Positions 1-6,622 of a stretch of 64,000 nt of DNA are shown here, one piece after another. Location of the stretch: the NCBI RefSeq assembly GCF_016756395.1, contig NZ_AP018365.1:7808501-7872500 (forward strand), in the 5' to 3' direction. Every line of letters starts with the position of its first letter. Position 1 is the stretch's first letter. The translations under genes and the position numbers were made by a program. This DNA is from Streptomyces sp. SN-593. Lineage in GTDB: Bacteria; Actinomycetota; Actinomycetes; Streptomycetales; Streptomycetaceae. Below the pieces are notes generated by a model. It was not told the DNA's origin and did no database searches. It was given only the letters and a program-made list of their open reading frames with translations.

Positions 1-64
1 GTGCGGGAAGGTGAACGTTCAGCCATTGCACGGGCATGGACACCCCAGCGCGCGGAGGCGGCCG

Positions 65-562
65 ATGGAGGGCAGTACGGGCAGGCCGCGACGGGCCCTG
101 TGGATCACGGCCGCGGCCGGCCTCGCGGTGGACCAGGTGACCAAGGCCGTCGCCGCGGTCGTCGTGGAGGGCCGGCAGCCGGTGCACGCGCTGGGCGGCA
201 GCGTGACCTTCACCGCCTTCCGCAACCCCGGTGCCGCCGGGTCCTTCGCCCCGCACGCCACCGTCGTCTTCACGCTGCTGGCCGCCGGTGTGCTCGCCTT
301 CATCACCTGGGCGTCGTCGTCGGTGCGTTCGGTCGGCTGGGCGGTCGGCCTCGGCCTGCTCTTCGCCGGTGCCGGCGGCAACCTCGCCGACCGGCTCTTC
401 CGGCACCCCGGTTTCGGCCGTGGCGCCGTGCTGGACTTCATCCAGGTCGGCCACTCCGGGATCTTCAACCTGGCCGACCAGTGCGTGACGTTGGGCGCGC
501 TGACGATCCTGGTGCAGACGTTCCGCGGCGTCCCGATGCGCGCGCACAGCGCCGCCCGCTGA
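65..562 (+). CDS. lspA: Signal peptidase II-like lipoprotein signal peptidase
   Basis: A 165-aa polytopic membrane protein of the LspA family, the aspartyl protease that removes signal peptides from diacylglyceryl-modified prolipoproteins. Four hydrophobic segments are visible. The family motifs are in order: NPGAAGSF (residues 54-61), GNLADR (105-110), VLDFI with Asp124, and FNLAD with Asp138. The last two Asp match the catalytic pair known from the family. I chose ATG 65 over the in-frame GTG at 11 because GGAGG (54-58) lies 6 nt upstream. Length fits the family (about 160-200 aa). It could be a second, non-housekeeping LspA copy; no ileS or rluD is adjacent. Confidence 0.88.
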   Translation: MEGSTGRPRRALWITAAAGLAVDQVTKAVAAVVVEGRQPVHALGGSVTFTAFRNPGAAGSFAPHATVVFTLLAAGVLAFITWASSSVRSVGWAVGLGLLFAGAGGNLADRLFRHPGFGRGAVLDFIQVGHSGIFNLADQCVTLGALTILVQTFRGVPMRAHSAAR

Positions 563-610
563 CGGGGCCCCGCGGCGGGGCCCCGGACGACAAGCCCTGG
601 CCGGGGCCGT

Positions 611-838
611 TCAGGAGCCCTCCTGCGCGGTCCACACGTCCGGTCCGCCGCCGTGCCAGACGAACAGGTCGGGGTCGTCGAGGCTGACCGTGTCCGGGTC
701 CAGGCCCGCCCGGCGCAGGAACTCCAGTAGGTCGGCGGGCCCGCGGGCGAGCCCCAGGGACTCCCGGCCGACCCGTATCCGCCGGCCGCCGGGGGTCGGC
801 GGCTCCACGATCACCTGCGCTCCGCTGTCCGCGTCCAT
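611..838 (-). CDS. Small conserved hypothetical protein
   Basis: A 75-aa soluble acidic protein. It has a short beta-rich N-terminus followed by a segment, LLEFLRRAGLDPDTVSLDDP (about residues 38-57), with the look of a folded domain, and a Trp-rich end (FVWHGGG, DVWTAQ). There is no signal peptide or membrane segment. Its stop faces the lspA stop across about 48 bp. I do not recognise a function. Codon usage (strong G/C at third positions) supports real coding. Confidence 0.6.
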   Translation of the reverse strand: MDADSGAQVIVEPPTPGGRRIRVGRESLGLARGPADLLEFLRRAGLDPDTVSLDDPDLFVWHGGGPDVWTAQEGS

Positions 839-991
839 GCCCCCAGCCTGCCCACGCGTCGCCGCGTACGCACGTCGGCGCGGTCACGACCCGAGCCAGA
901 CGCGGACGCGGGCACCGGACGAGCGCGCGGGGCCTGGCGGTCGCGCGGTGCCGGGCAGTCGGTTGCTGTGGCGGGGGAGGGGACGCGGGTC

Positions 992-1939
992 TCAGCGCGC
1001 GGCGCCGAACGCGCGGCGGTACGCCTGGGGGCTGACGCCGGTCGTGCGCTTGAAGCGGTCGCGGAAGGCGGTGGGTGAACCGAACCCGACCTGGGCGCCG
1101 ATGCGTTCGACGGTGTGCGGAGTGGTCTCCAGCAGGTGCTGGGCCTGCCGCACCCGGGCCCGGTGCAGCCACTGGAGCGGGGGGAGCCCGGTCTGGTCGC
1201 GGAAGCGCCGGATCAGGGTGCGGGTGCTCATGCCCGCCCGCGCGGCGATGCCGGCCAGGGTCAGTTCCCGCCCCAGGTCCTCCTGGAGCCAGGCGAGCAA
1301 CGGTTCCAGTTCGGCGCCCTGCGGGGTGGGCGGGTGGGCGTGCGCGATGAACTGGGCCTGGCCGCCCTCGCGTTCGAGCGGCACCACGGACAGGCGCGCG
1401 GCGTCGGCGGCGACCGCGGAGCCGTAGTCGGAGCGGATCATGTGCAGGCACATGTCCAGGCCCGCGGCCGCGCCCGCCGAGGTGAGGAACTGGCCGTTGT
1501 CGACGTAGAGCACGTCGGGATCGACCTCGACGGCCGGGTACGCGGCGGCCAGCAGGTCGGTCGCGACCCAGTGCGTGGTCGCGCGCAGGCCGTCCAGCAG
1601 GCCGGTCGCGGCGAGCGGGAAGGCGCCGCTGCAGATGGAGGCGATCCGCGTGCCGTTCGCCGCGGCGGCGCGCAGCGCGTCGCGGACGGCCGGCCCGAGC
1701 GGCGCCGCGGGGTCGGCGGTGCCCGGCACGATGATCGTGTCCGCGCTCGCGAGCGCGTCCAGCCCCCAGTGCGCGGTGAGGGTGAAGGCGCCCGCGTCGA
1801 CCTGGGGCCGCTCGGCGCAGACCCGGACCTGGTACGCCGTCCGCCCGTCCGGCAGCCGTGTCCGGGCGAAGACCTCCAGCGGTGTCGACAGGTCGAACGG
1901 GATCACCCGCTCCAGCGCGAGTACGACGACGGTGTGCAT
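992..1939 (-). CDS. GlxA/FtrA-type AraC-family transcriptional regulator
   Basis: A 315-aa two-domain regulator. Residues 1 to about 185 form a DJ-1/PfpI-like (class I amidotransferase-like) domain, with VPGTADP and a nucleophile-elbow-like Cys in ASICSGAFPLA. Residues about 215-310 form a double helix-turn-helix AraC domain (LAGIAARAGMSTRTLIRRF, then VERIGAQVGFGSPTAFRDRF). The ligand is unknown; such proteins usually sense small molecules and act on nearby genes. On its own strand TAGTTT (complement of 1946-1951) sits 6 nt before the ATG, so its mRNA may be leaderless. An inverted repeat at 2058-2074 lies in the divergent region and could be its operator. Confidence 0.9.
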   Translation of the reverse strand: MHTVVVLALERVIPFDLSTPLEVFARTRLPDGRTAYQVRVCAERPQVDAGAFTLTAHWGLDALASADTIIVPGTADPAAPLGPAVRDALRAAAANGTRIASICSGAFPLAATGLLDGLRATTHWVATDLLAAAYPAVEVDPDVLYVDNGQFLTSAGAAAGLDMCLHMIRSDYGSAVAADAARLSVVPLEREGGQAQFIAHAHPPTPQGAELEPLLAWLQEDLGRELTLAGIAARAGMSTRTLIRRFRDQTGLPPLQWLHRARVRQAQHLLETTPHTVERIGAQVGFGSPTAFRDRFKRTTGVSPQAYRRAFGAAR

Positions 1940-2154
1940 GGCACGAAACTACCCTGCCGCTCTGGTGGCGCAGCAGGCCGACCGCCCCCGGGCGGACGGT
2001 GGAACCACACGTCAGGACACGTTCCGGGCCGACGCCGCGCACTTGGCGATATCCCGTGGGAACCTGGCGTTCCCGCCACTGGGGCGTGGCCCTCCCGATG
2101 CCTAGCGTCAGGGGGTGAACCGGCTCCGACCGGCCCCCGCACCCGAAGGAATCT
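1940..2154. promoter_or_regulatory. Divergent promoter region with inverted repeat, cut by the IS
   Basis: This intergenic stretch separates the GlxA-type regulator from an operon now split off by the IS element. A perfect inverted repeat GGGAAC-CTGGC-GTTCCC lies at 2058-2074. TAGCGT at 2103-2108 could be a -10 box for rightward transcription. A good ribosome-binding site, GAAGGA (2145-2150), ends just before the insertion point at 2153-2154. Assigning the repeat to the GlxA-type protein is inference from position only. Confidence 0.4.
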
Positions 2155-2165
2155 CAATGACGAAG

Positions 2166-3371
2166 TCAAGCCGCTTGTGTGACCGGTGGGGCGGAGGTGA
2201 ACGGCTTTCCGTCACGCAGCATCGCCCACAGCACGTCGACTCGGCGGCGGGCGAGCGAGAGCAGGGCCTGAGTGTGCAGCAGCCCCTCGCCTCGCTTCCT
2301 GAGGTAGTAGTCCCGGGACGGGCCCGGCCGCATCATCGCGGACTGGGCAGCCATGTAGAACACCCGGCGCAGGCGCCGGCTGTAGCGTTTGGGCCGGTGG
2401 TAGTTGCCGGTGCGGCGGCCGGAGTCCCGTGCGACCGGGGCGAGGCCGGCGTGCGAGGCGAGGCTGCCGGCGTCGCGGTAGCCGGACAGGTCGCCGACGA
2501 TGGCGATGAACTCGGCGCCCAGGATGGGCCCCATGCCGGGCATGGACTCTATGATCTCGGCGCGGTCGTCGGTGTGGAAGGTCTCACGGATCTCCCGGTC
2601 GTTGTCCTTGATCCGCTCGTCCAGGGCCAGGAGCTGGTGGGCGAGGTCGCAGACCAGCTTCGCCGACCGTTTCTCGCCGGGCAGTGCGATCTGCTGGGAC
2701 TGGGCGGCCTCGACCGCCTTGGCGGCGACGTCGGCGGCGCTGCGGATCTTGCGGCGTTCGAGCCAGGTCGTCAGACGCTTGACGCCGATGCGGCGCAGGG
2801 CAGCCGGGGTCTGGTACTCGGTCAGCATGACGACCGGGCCTTTGGCCGCGGAGTAGTCGAAGGCCCGCTCCAGGGCCGGGCAGATGCCCACCAGCAGATC
2901 GCGAAGCCGGTTGATCAGCCGAACGCGGTCGGCGATCAGGTCGGTCCGGTAGTTCGTCAGCACCCTCAGGCTGGTGACCAGCTCAGGAGGCGTGTCCAAA
3001 ACGGCGAAGCCCTTCGGGCGCATGCGTGCCTGATCGGCGATGACCCGCGCGTCCTTGGCGTCGGTCTTCCCCTCGCCCTTGTACGCGCCGGTCATCCGGT
3101 TGACCGTGCGGCCCGGCACGTAGACCACGCTCTGTCCGTGGGCGACCAGCAAGGCCAGCAGGAGCGTGGAAGCTCGGCCGGAGATGTCCACCGCCCAGCG
3201 GATCTCGTCGGCCCGCTCTCGGGCGGTCTCGATGAGAGCGAGGATCTGGGCCTCGTCGTTGATCACCTTCGTCGAGAACAACGTCTCGCCGTCTGCGTCC
3301 AGGGCCACCGCCCAGTGGTGCCCCTTGCCCGCGTCGATGCCGACCCATATCCGGCCCTGTCGAGTGCTCAA
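2166..3371 (-). CDS. IS110-family DEDD transposase/recombinase
   Basis: A 401-aa transposase. The N-terminal RuvC-like domain starts with VGIDAGKGHHWAVAL and has WAVDISGRAS and TDAKDARVIADQARM, giving the acidic residues of the DEDD set. A coiled middle section follows. The C-terminal Transposase_20 domain contains MPGMGPILGAEFIAIVGD and ASHAGLAPVARDSGRRTG, with a Ser that is a candidate for the reported IS110 serine nucleophile. No stop or frameshift is seen, so it is probably active. I take the TTG at 3371 (LSTRQGRIW) as start; an upstream ATG at 3422 would add 17 residues overlapping the putative bridge RNA. Confidence 0.93.
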   Translation of the reverse strand: MSTRQGRIWVGIDAGKGHHWAVALDADGETLFSTKVINDEAQILALIETARERADEIRWAVDISGRASTLLLALLVAHGQSVVYVPGRTVNRMTGAYKGEGKTDAKDARVIADQARMRPKGFAVLDTPPELVTSLRVLTNYRTDLIADRVRLINRLRDLLVGICPALERAFDYSAAKGPVVMLTEYQTPAALRRIGVKRLTTWLERRKIRSAADVAAKAVEAAQSQQIALPGEKRSAKLVCDLAHQLLALDERIKDNDREIRETFHTDDRAEIIESMPGMGPILGAEFIAIVGDLSGYRDAGSLASHAGLAPVARDSGRRTGNYHRPKRYSRRLRRVFYMAAQSAMMRPGPSRDYYLRKRGEGLLHTQALLSLARRRVDVLWAMLRDGKPFTSAPPVTQAA

Positions 3372-3577
3372 CCCGTCGCTTCCATTCCACCGTGACCAGC
3401 ACTTCCGTGGCCCGAAGAACACTCCGCCGACAGGTCCCTAACCAGCGATGGCCGCAGTTCTCAATCAGTGGTCGGAGCGTCCCGGAGGACCGGGCGGCCA
3501 TTCCTTCGGAGCCATCAACGGCAGAACCCCATCAGCCATACCCGGTCCTCCCGGACCGCCAACCATTCTTAGGGAAG
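3372..3577 (-). ncRNA. Putative IS110 bridge RNA
   Basis: This is the non-coding leader upstream of the transposase. In RNA order (5' at high coordinates) four guide-like pieces can be read. GATGGGG (3533-3527) resembles the left target ATGG-AG, with one mismatch in the core. CCGAAGGAAT (3509-3500) is identical to 10 bases of the right flank at 2143-2152. GATTGAG (3466-3460) contains ATTG-AG, the right element end plus core. TTAGGGA (3441-3435) is complementary to TCCCTAA of the left element end. The target loop lies 5' and the donor loop 3', with 17-18 nt between the guides of each loop. This is the order known from the IS621 bridge RNA. The exact ends of the RNA are not known. Confidence 0.7.
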
Positions 3578-3581
3578 CTCC

Positions 3582-3713
3582 ATGCGCGTCCAGACCGCCC
3601 CGCCGCACCCCGTCGCCGCCCCGGCCCCGGCACCTGGCGGCGACGACCCGGGCGGCGGCCGCATGCCCGGGAGCCGCCGCCCGGCGCGCGCGGGGGCGGG
3701 GCGCCGGCCGTGA
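3582..3713 (+). CDS. 43-aa Pro/Ala/Gly-rich small ORF, separated from its RBS by the IS
   Basis: A short ORF starting MRVQTAPPHPVAAPAPAPGG and ending in an Arg-rich tail. It overlaps the next gene by GTGA (3710-3713). It has no domain and its composition is low-complexity. The case for it is that excising the IS puts GAAGGA 6 nt before this ATG, and that its stop is coupled to the following membrane gene. It may be a leader peptide or a translational-coupling ORF. In the present sequence its ribosome-binding site lies 1.4 kb away. Confidence 0.4.
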   Translation: MRVQTAPPHPVAAPAPAPGGDDPGGGRMPGSRRPARAGAGRRP

Positions 3714-4381
3714 CCAAGTTCCTGCTCTCCCTGCACGTGCTGGCGGCGCTGCTCAGCATCGGTCCGGTCGCCGTGGCCGCGAGCATGTTCCCCCGGGCCC
3801 TGCGCACCGCCCACACCGGTGCAGCGGACGCGCCCGCCGCGTCCGACCGCGCCACCCCCGACGGCGACCGCGGCTCGCCGGCCGGGGCCCGCACGCTCGC
3901 GGACGCCGGCCGCACCCACGCGGACGCCGGCCGGGCTCCCACCGAGAGCGGCCGCGCTCCCTCAGGCGGCGCCCCTGCCCCCTCAGGCGGCGTCCCCGCT
4001 CCCGCCGAGGACGGCCCCGCTCCCTCCACGGGCGACCGCTCCGTCACGACCCTGCGCCTGCTGCACCGCATCTGCCGCGTCTACGCGGGCATCGGGATCG
4101 CCGTTCCCGTGCTCGGCTTCGCCACCGCGAGCAGCCTGGGCGTCCTGGGGAGCGGCTGGCTGATCACGTCGATCCTGCTGACGGCCGTGGCGGCCGCCCT
4201 GCTCGCACTGCTCATCCTGCCGGCCCAGGAGAGCGCGCTCGACGCCGTGCGGGCGGCCGGACCGGGGCAACTCGCCCGGCTCGCCGGCCGGTTGGCCTCG
4301 CTCACCGGCGTCTTCAACCTGCTGTGGGCGGCGGTCACGGTGCTGATGATCGTCCGTCCCGGTTCGACCACGGGGGCGTGA
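3710..4381 (+). CDS. DUF2269-like membrane protein with long hydrophilic insert
   Basis: A 223-aa protein with four membrane segments. The first (FLLSLHVLAALLSIGPVAVAA, just over 20 residues long) starts directly at the N-terminus, and three more lie in the C-terminal half. The pattern resembles DUF2269 integral membrane proteins. Between TM1 and TM2, about 75 residues are hydrophilic and repetitive (units such as DAGR and PAPSGG), longer than usual. The GTG start overlaps the preceding small ORF. The gene is separated by 2 bp from the next membrane protein. It now lies downstream of an IS in the opposite orientation, so expression may be reduced. Function unknown. Confidence 0.72.
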   Translation: MTKFLLSLHVLAALLSIGPVAVAASMFPRALRTAHTGAADAPAASDRATPDGDRGSPAGARTLADAGRTHADAGRAPTESGRAPSGGAPAPSGGVPAPAEDGPAPSTGDRSVTTLRLLHRICRVYAGIGIAVPVLGFATASSLGVLGSGWLITSILLTAVAAALLALLILPAQESALDAVRAAGPGQLARLAGRLASLTGVFNLLWAAVTVLMIVRPGSTTGA

Positions 4382-4383
4382 GC

Positions 4384-4755
4384 ATGCGTCCAGCCGCCCT
4401 GCGCGTCGCGGCGCACGTCGAACTCCTGTCCCTGGCCGTCCTGTTGGTGAACCTGGCCACCGCGCACCTGCGGGCCGTCTCCTCGCTGGTCGGCCCCGCG
4501 CACGGCTGCGCGTACCTGTTCGTCGTCGGGGCGACCTGGCGGCTGCGCGCGGCCGACCGCCGCACCCGGGCCGTCGCGTGGGTCCCCGGCGTCGGCGGAC
4601 TGCTCGCCCTGCGCCGGCTCGCGCGGGCGGCCGGGGGGAACGGGGCGGACGGACCCGCCCGCACACAGGCCGCGGCCGCCCACGCGGGCGATGGGGCCGG
4701 CGGCGCGGAGGGAGGCGCCGCGGCGGAGTGGACCGCCGGGGTCAGCCCTCCGTGA
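4384..4755 (+). CDS. Small membrane protein, DUF3817-like
   Basis: A 123-aa protein with two or three hydrophobic segments in the first 85 residues and a hydrophilic Gly/Ala-rich tail. The GPAHGCAYL stretch resembles the HG-containing motif of DUF3817 membrane proteins. It starts 2 bp after the previous stop, so the two are co-translated. Function unknown; the pair is probably one membrane unit. Confidence 0.65.
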   Translation: MRPAALRVAAHVELLSLAVLLVNLATAHLRAVSSLVGPAHGCAYLFVVGATWRLRAADRRTRAVAWVPGVGGLLALRRLARAAGGNGADGPARTQAAAAHAGDGAGGAEGGAAAEWTAGVSPP

Positions 4756-4772
4756 GCGCCGACCCGCCGGGG

Positions 4773-5744
4773 TCAGCCCTCCGTGAGCGCCTTGCCGTAG
4801 ACCGAACAACTGCGCCGGACCCGCATGCCGAGGTGCTCGTAGAGGGACAGGGCGCCGGTCCCGGAGTGGGTCCACAGGGTGCAGCCGTGGCGGCCGTGCC
4901 GGTGGAAGGCGCGGAACGCCTCCCGCAGCAGCACGCCCGCGATGCCCCGGCCGCGGTGGTCGGCGCGGACCGCGAGCCGGTCGACGTAGCCCTCGGCCGC
5001 GTCCGGCGGGTCGAGGGCGACCAGCGCGCCGACCATCTCGCCGCCGGAGAAGGCCACCGGGGACATGGCCGGAGCGAACGCCTCCCGCCGCACGGTCTGC
5101 CGGGCCCACTCGTCGTACGGGAGGCGGTGCTTCTGCCACCGCCCGAAGGCGTCCTCCACGAGCCGGTGCGCCGCGCGCCCGTCGCCGGTGCGGAACGGCC
5201 GTACGGTGACGCCCGCCGGCGGATCCGGCACGGCGGGCTCGTCGGGCACCGCGATGCCCAGCAGCCACTGCGTCACGAAGGGCAGGTAGCCGCGCGAGCG
5301 CAGCAGCGCGACGGCCGCCGCGTCGCGCTCCTCGACCGGCTGCGCGAGCCGACCGCCGCCCGCCCGGCGGGCCCGCGCCTCGGTCCAGTCGAGCAGCATC
5401 CCGCCCAACCCCCGCCCGCGGTGGGCGGGATGGACGTCCACCTCGCTGCGGTCGGCGTGCACCCACGCCCGCCCCACCAGCCGGGGCCCGGGGCCCGGCT
5501 GGTGGACGAGCAGCGTGTCGAGGGCGGGATCGAGACCGGGCAGCGCCAGGCGGCCGGCGACGGCCTCGGGCCCGGTCTCCACGTCGCCGAGCAGGTCGCG
5601 CTCGCAGGCGGCGACGAGGGCGTGGATCGCGCCGGCGTCGGCGAGCGTGGCGGGACGGGCGCGGTACGGCGCGGGGAGGGGCGGCAGCGGCGGGACCACG
5701 TGGACGGGCGCCGGCGGGCGGCCGTCGCCGGAGGGCTCAGCCAC
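4773..5744 (-). CDS. Tandem GNAT acetyltransferase (MshD-like)
   Basis: A 323-aa protein with two GNAT folds. The first acetyl-CoA-binding motif is VHPAHRGRGLGGMLL, near residue 110; the second is VRADHRGRGIAGVLL, near residue 265. The C-terminal domain ends YEHLGMRV, typical of GNAT. The two-domain arrangement and spacing resemble mycothiol synthase MshD, but many paralogues exist, so substrate is open. The GTG start at 5744 overlaps the stop of the XRE regulator by 8 nt, so the two are one operon. The gene faces the membrane-protein operon tail to tail across 17 bp. Confidence 0.82.
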   Translation of the reverse strand: MAEPSGDGRPPAPVHVVPPLPPLPAPYRARPATLADAGAIHALVAACERDLLGDVETGPEAVAGRLALPGLDPALDTLLVHQPGPGPRLVGRAWVHADRSEVDVHPAHRGRGLGGMLLDWTEARARRAGGGRLAQPVEERDAAAVALLRSRGYLPFVTQWLLGIAVPDEPAVPDPPAGVTVRPFRTGDGRAAHRLVEDAFGRWQKHRLPYDEWARQTVRREAFAPAMSPVAFSGGEMVGALVALDPPDAAEGYVDRLAVRADHRGRGIAGVLLREAFRAFHRHGRHGCTLWTHSGTGALSLYEHLGMRVRRSCSVYGKALTEG

Positions 5745-6480
5745 GGGCCCCGCCGCCCCGGACCGTCCCGGCCGCCCGGTCCGCTTCCTCGGTCCCCGAG
5801 GCCGTACGGCCACCAGGTCCCCCCGTGCCCCCCTCGCCGTCCATGCCGTGCACCCGGTCCGCCCGGTCCGCCCGGTCCGACCGGTCCGACCGGTCCGACC
5901 CGTCGCCCGTGAGCGTGTAGCGGACGAAGAGCACCGCCTCCACGTCGCCGTGCGGCGCGCCGTAGACGTGCGGGCGGTCGGCCCGCCAGTGGGCGTACTC
6001 GCCGGGGCCCGCGGTGACCGGGGCGGCGGGCTCGCCCACCACCGCGGTGCCGTCGAGCACGTACAAGTGCTCCCGCACACCCGGCAGATGGGCGTCCGAG
6101 CGCTGGACCGCGCCGGCCCGGATACGGATGCGGAACACGTCGGTGACCGCGACCGCGCTCTCGTGCCGGTCGGTGAGCAGCGCCGTGACGGCCTCGCCGG
6201 TCGCGCCCGCCCGCGCGACGCCGGGCGCCCCCGCCGCCGGAGAACCGAGCGGGTCCCCGGGCGGGCCGGGGGCCGGATCGGCGAGGACCGAGCTGAGCGG
6301 TGTCCCGAGCGCCGTGGTCAGCGCGTACAGCGTCTCCAGGGTGGGGTTGCGCCGGCCGCCCTCCAGCTCCGACAGCGTCGCCTTGCCGACGCGCGAGCGC
6401 CGGGCGAGCTCGGACAGCGACAGCCGCCGCTCCTCGCGGAGGGCCCGCAAGCGCAGCCCCACCTGCTCGTTCAGCTCCAT
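5737..6480 (-). CDS. XRE-family regulator with C-terminal cupin
   Basis: A 247-aa regulator. Residues about 8-66 form a Cro/CI-type HTH (LSLSELARRSRVGKATLSEL). After a Pro/Gly linker, residues about 110-190 form a cupin (AHLPGVREHLYVLDGTAVVG; GEYAHWRADRPHVY). It probably binds a small ligand through the cupin. It is divergent from benE, with two overlapping inverted repeats in between, so it most likely controls benE and itself. The C-terminus is extended by a low-complexity tail encoded partly by five 9-bp tandem repeats (5853-5897) giving SDR/ADR units. Confidence 0.88.
   Translation of the reverse strand: MELNEQVGLRLRALREERRLSLSELARRSRVGKATLSELEGGRRNPTLETLYALTTALGTPLSSVLADPAPGPPGDPLGSPAAGAPGVARAGATGEAVTALLTDRHESAVAVTDVFRIRIRAGAVQRSDAHLPGVREHLYVLDGTAVVGEPAAPVTAGPGEYAHWRADRPHVYGAPHGDVEAVLFVRYTLTGDGSDRSDRSDRADRADRVHGMDGEGGTGGPGGRTASGTEEADRAAGTVRGGGARG
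5853..5897. repeat. 9-bp tandem repeat, five copies
   Basis: Three copies of CCCGGTCCG are followed by two of ACCGGTCCG. They lie inside the end of the XRE-cupin gene and encode repeated Ser/Ala-Asp-Arg in its tail. The number of copies is likely to vary between strains. Confidence 0.9.
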
Positions 6481-6546
6481 CGACCTTCCCCAGGGGCGCC
6501 GGCCCGCGGCCGAAAAGGATTGACGGCCGCGCTGCGCCCACTCTAG

Positions 6547-6580
6547 CGTTCCGTTTCCGGAACGTTCCGCAGGCGGAACG
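6547..6580. promoter_or_regulatory. Two overlapping inverted repeats between XRE-cupin gene and benE
   Basis: CGTTCCG-N4-CGGAACG occurs twice, at 6547-6564 and 6563-6580, overlapping by 2 bp, so the repeats are 16 bp apart. The spacing is about one and a half helical turns. The site lies about 45 bp before the benE start. It is a strong candidate operator for the divergent XRE-cupin regulator; the regulator assignment is inferred from position. Confidence 0.7.
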
Positions 6581-6622
6581 CTCGCGGGTCCCCCTCGCTC
6601 CGACCTCTCCGGGAAGTAGCCC

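Larger units (their letters stand above)
2155..3579 (-). mobile_element. IS110-family insertion sequence (about 1.42 kb, complete)
   Basis: The ends are inferred from a shared CT core on both sides (2153-2154 and 3578-3579). Removing 2155-3579 restores a ribosome-binding site followed by a start codon: GAAGGAATCT then CCATG. The element has a 401-aa DEDD transposase, a long non-coding leader of about 205 bp upstream of it, only 11 bp after its stop, and no obvious terminal inverted repeats. This is the layout of the IS110 group. Guide-like segments in the leader match the element ends and the flanks, which supports these boundaries. Confidence 0.85.
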
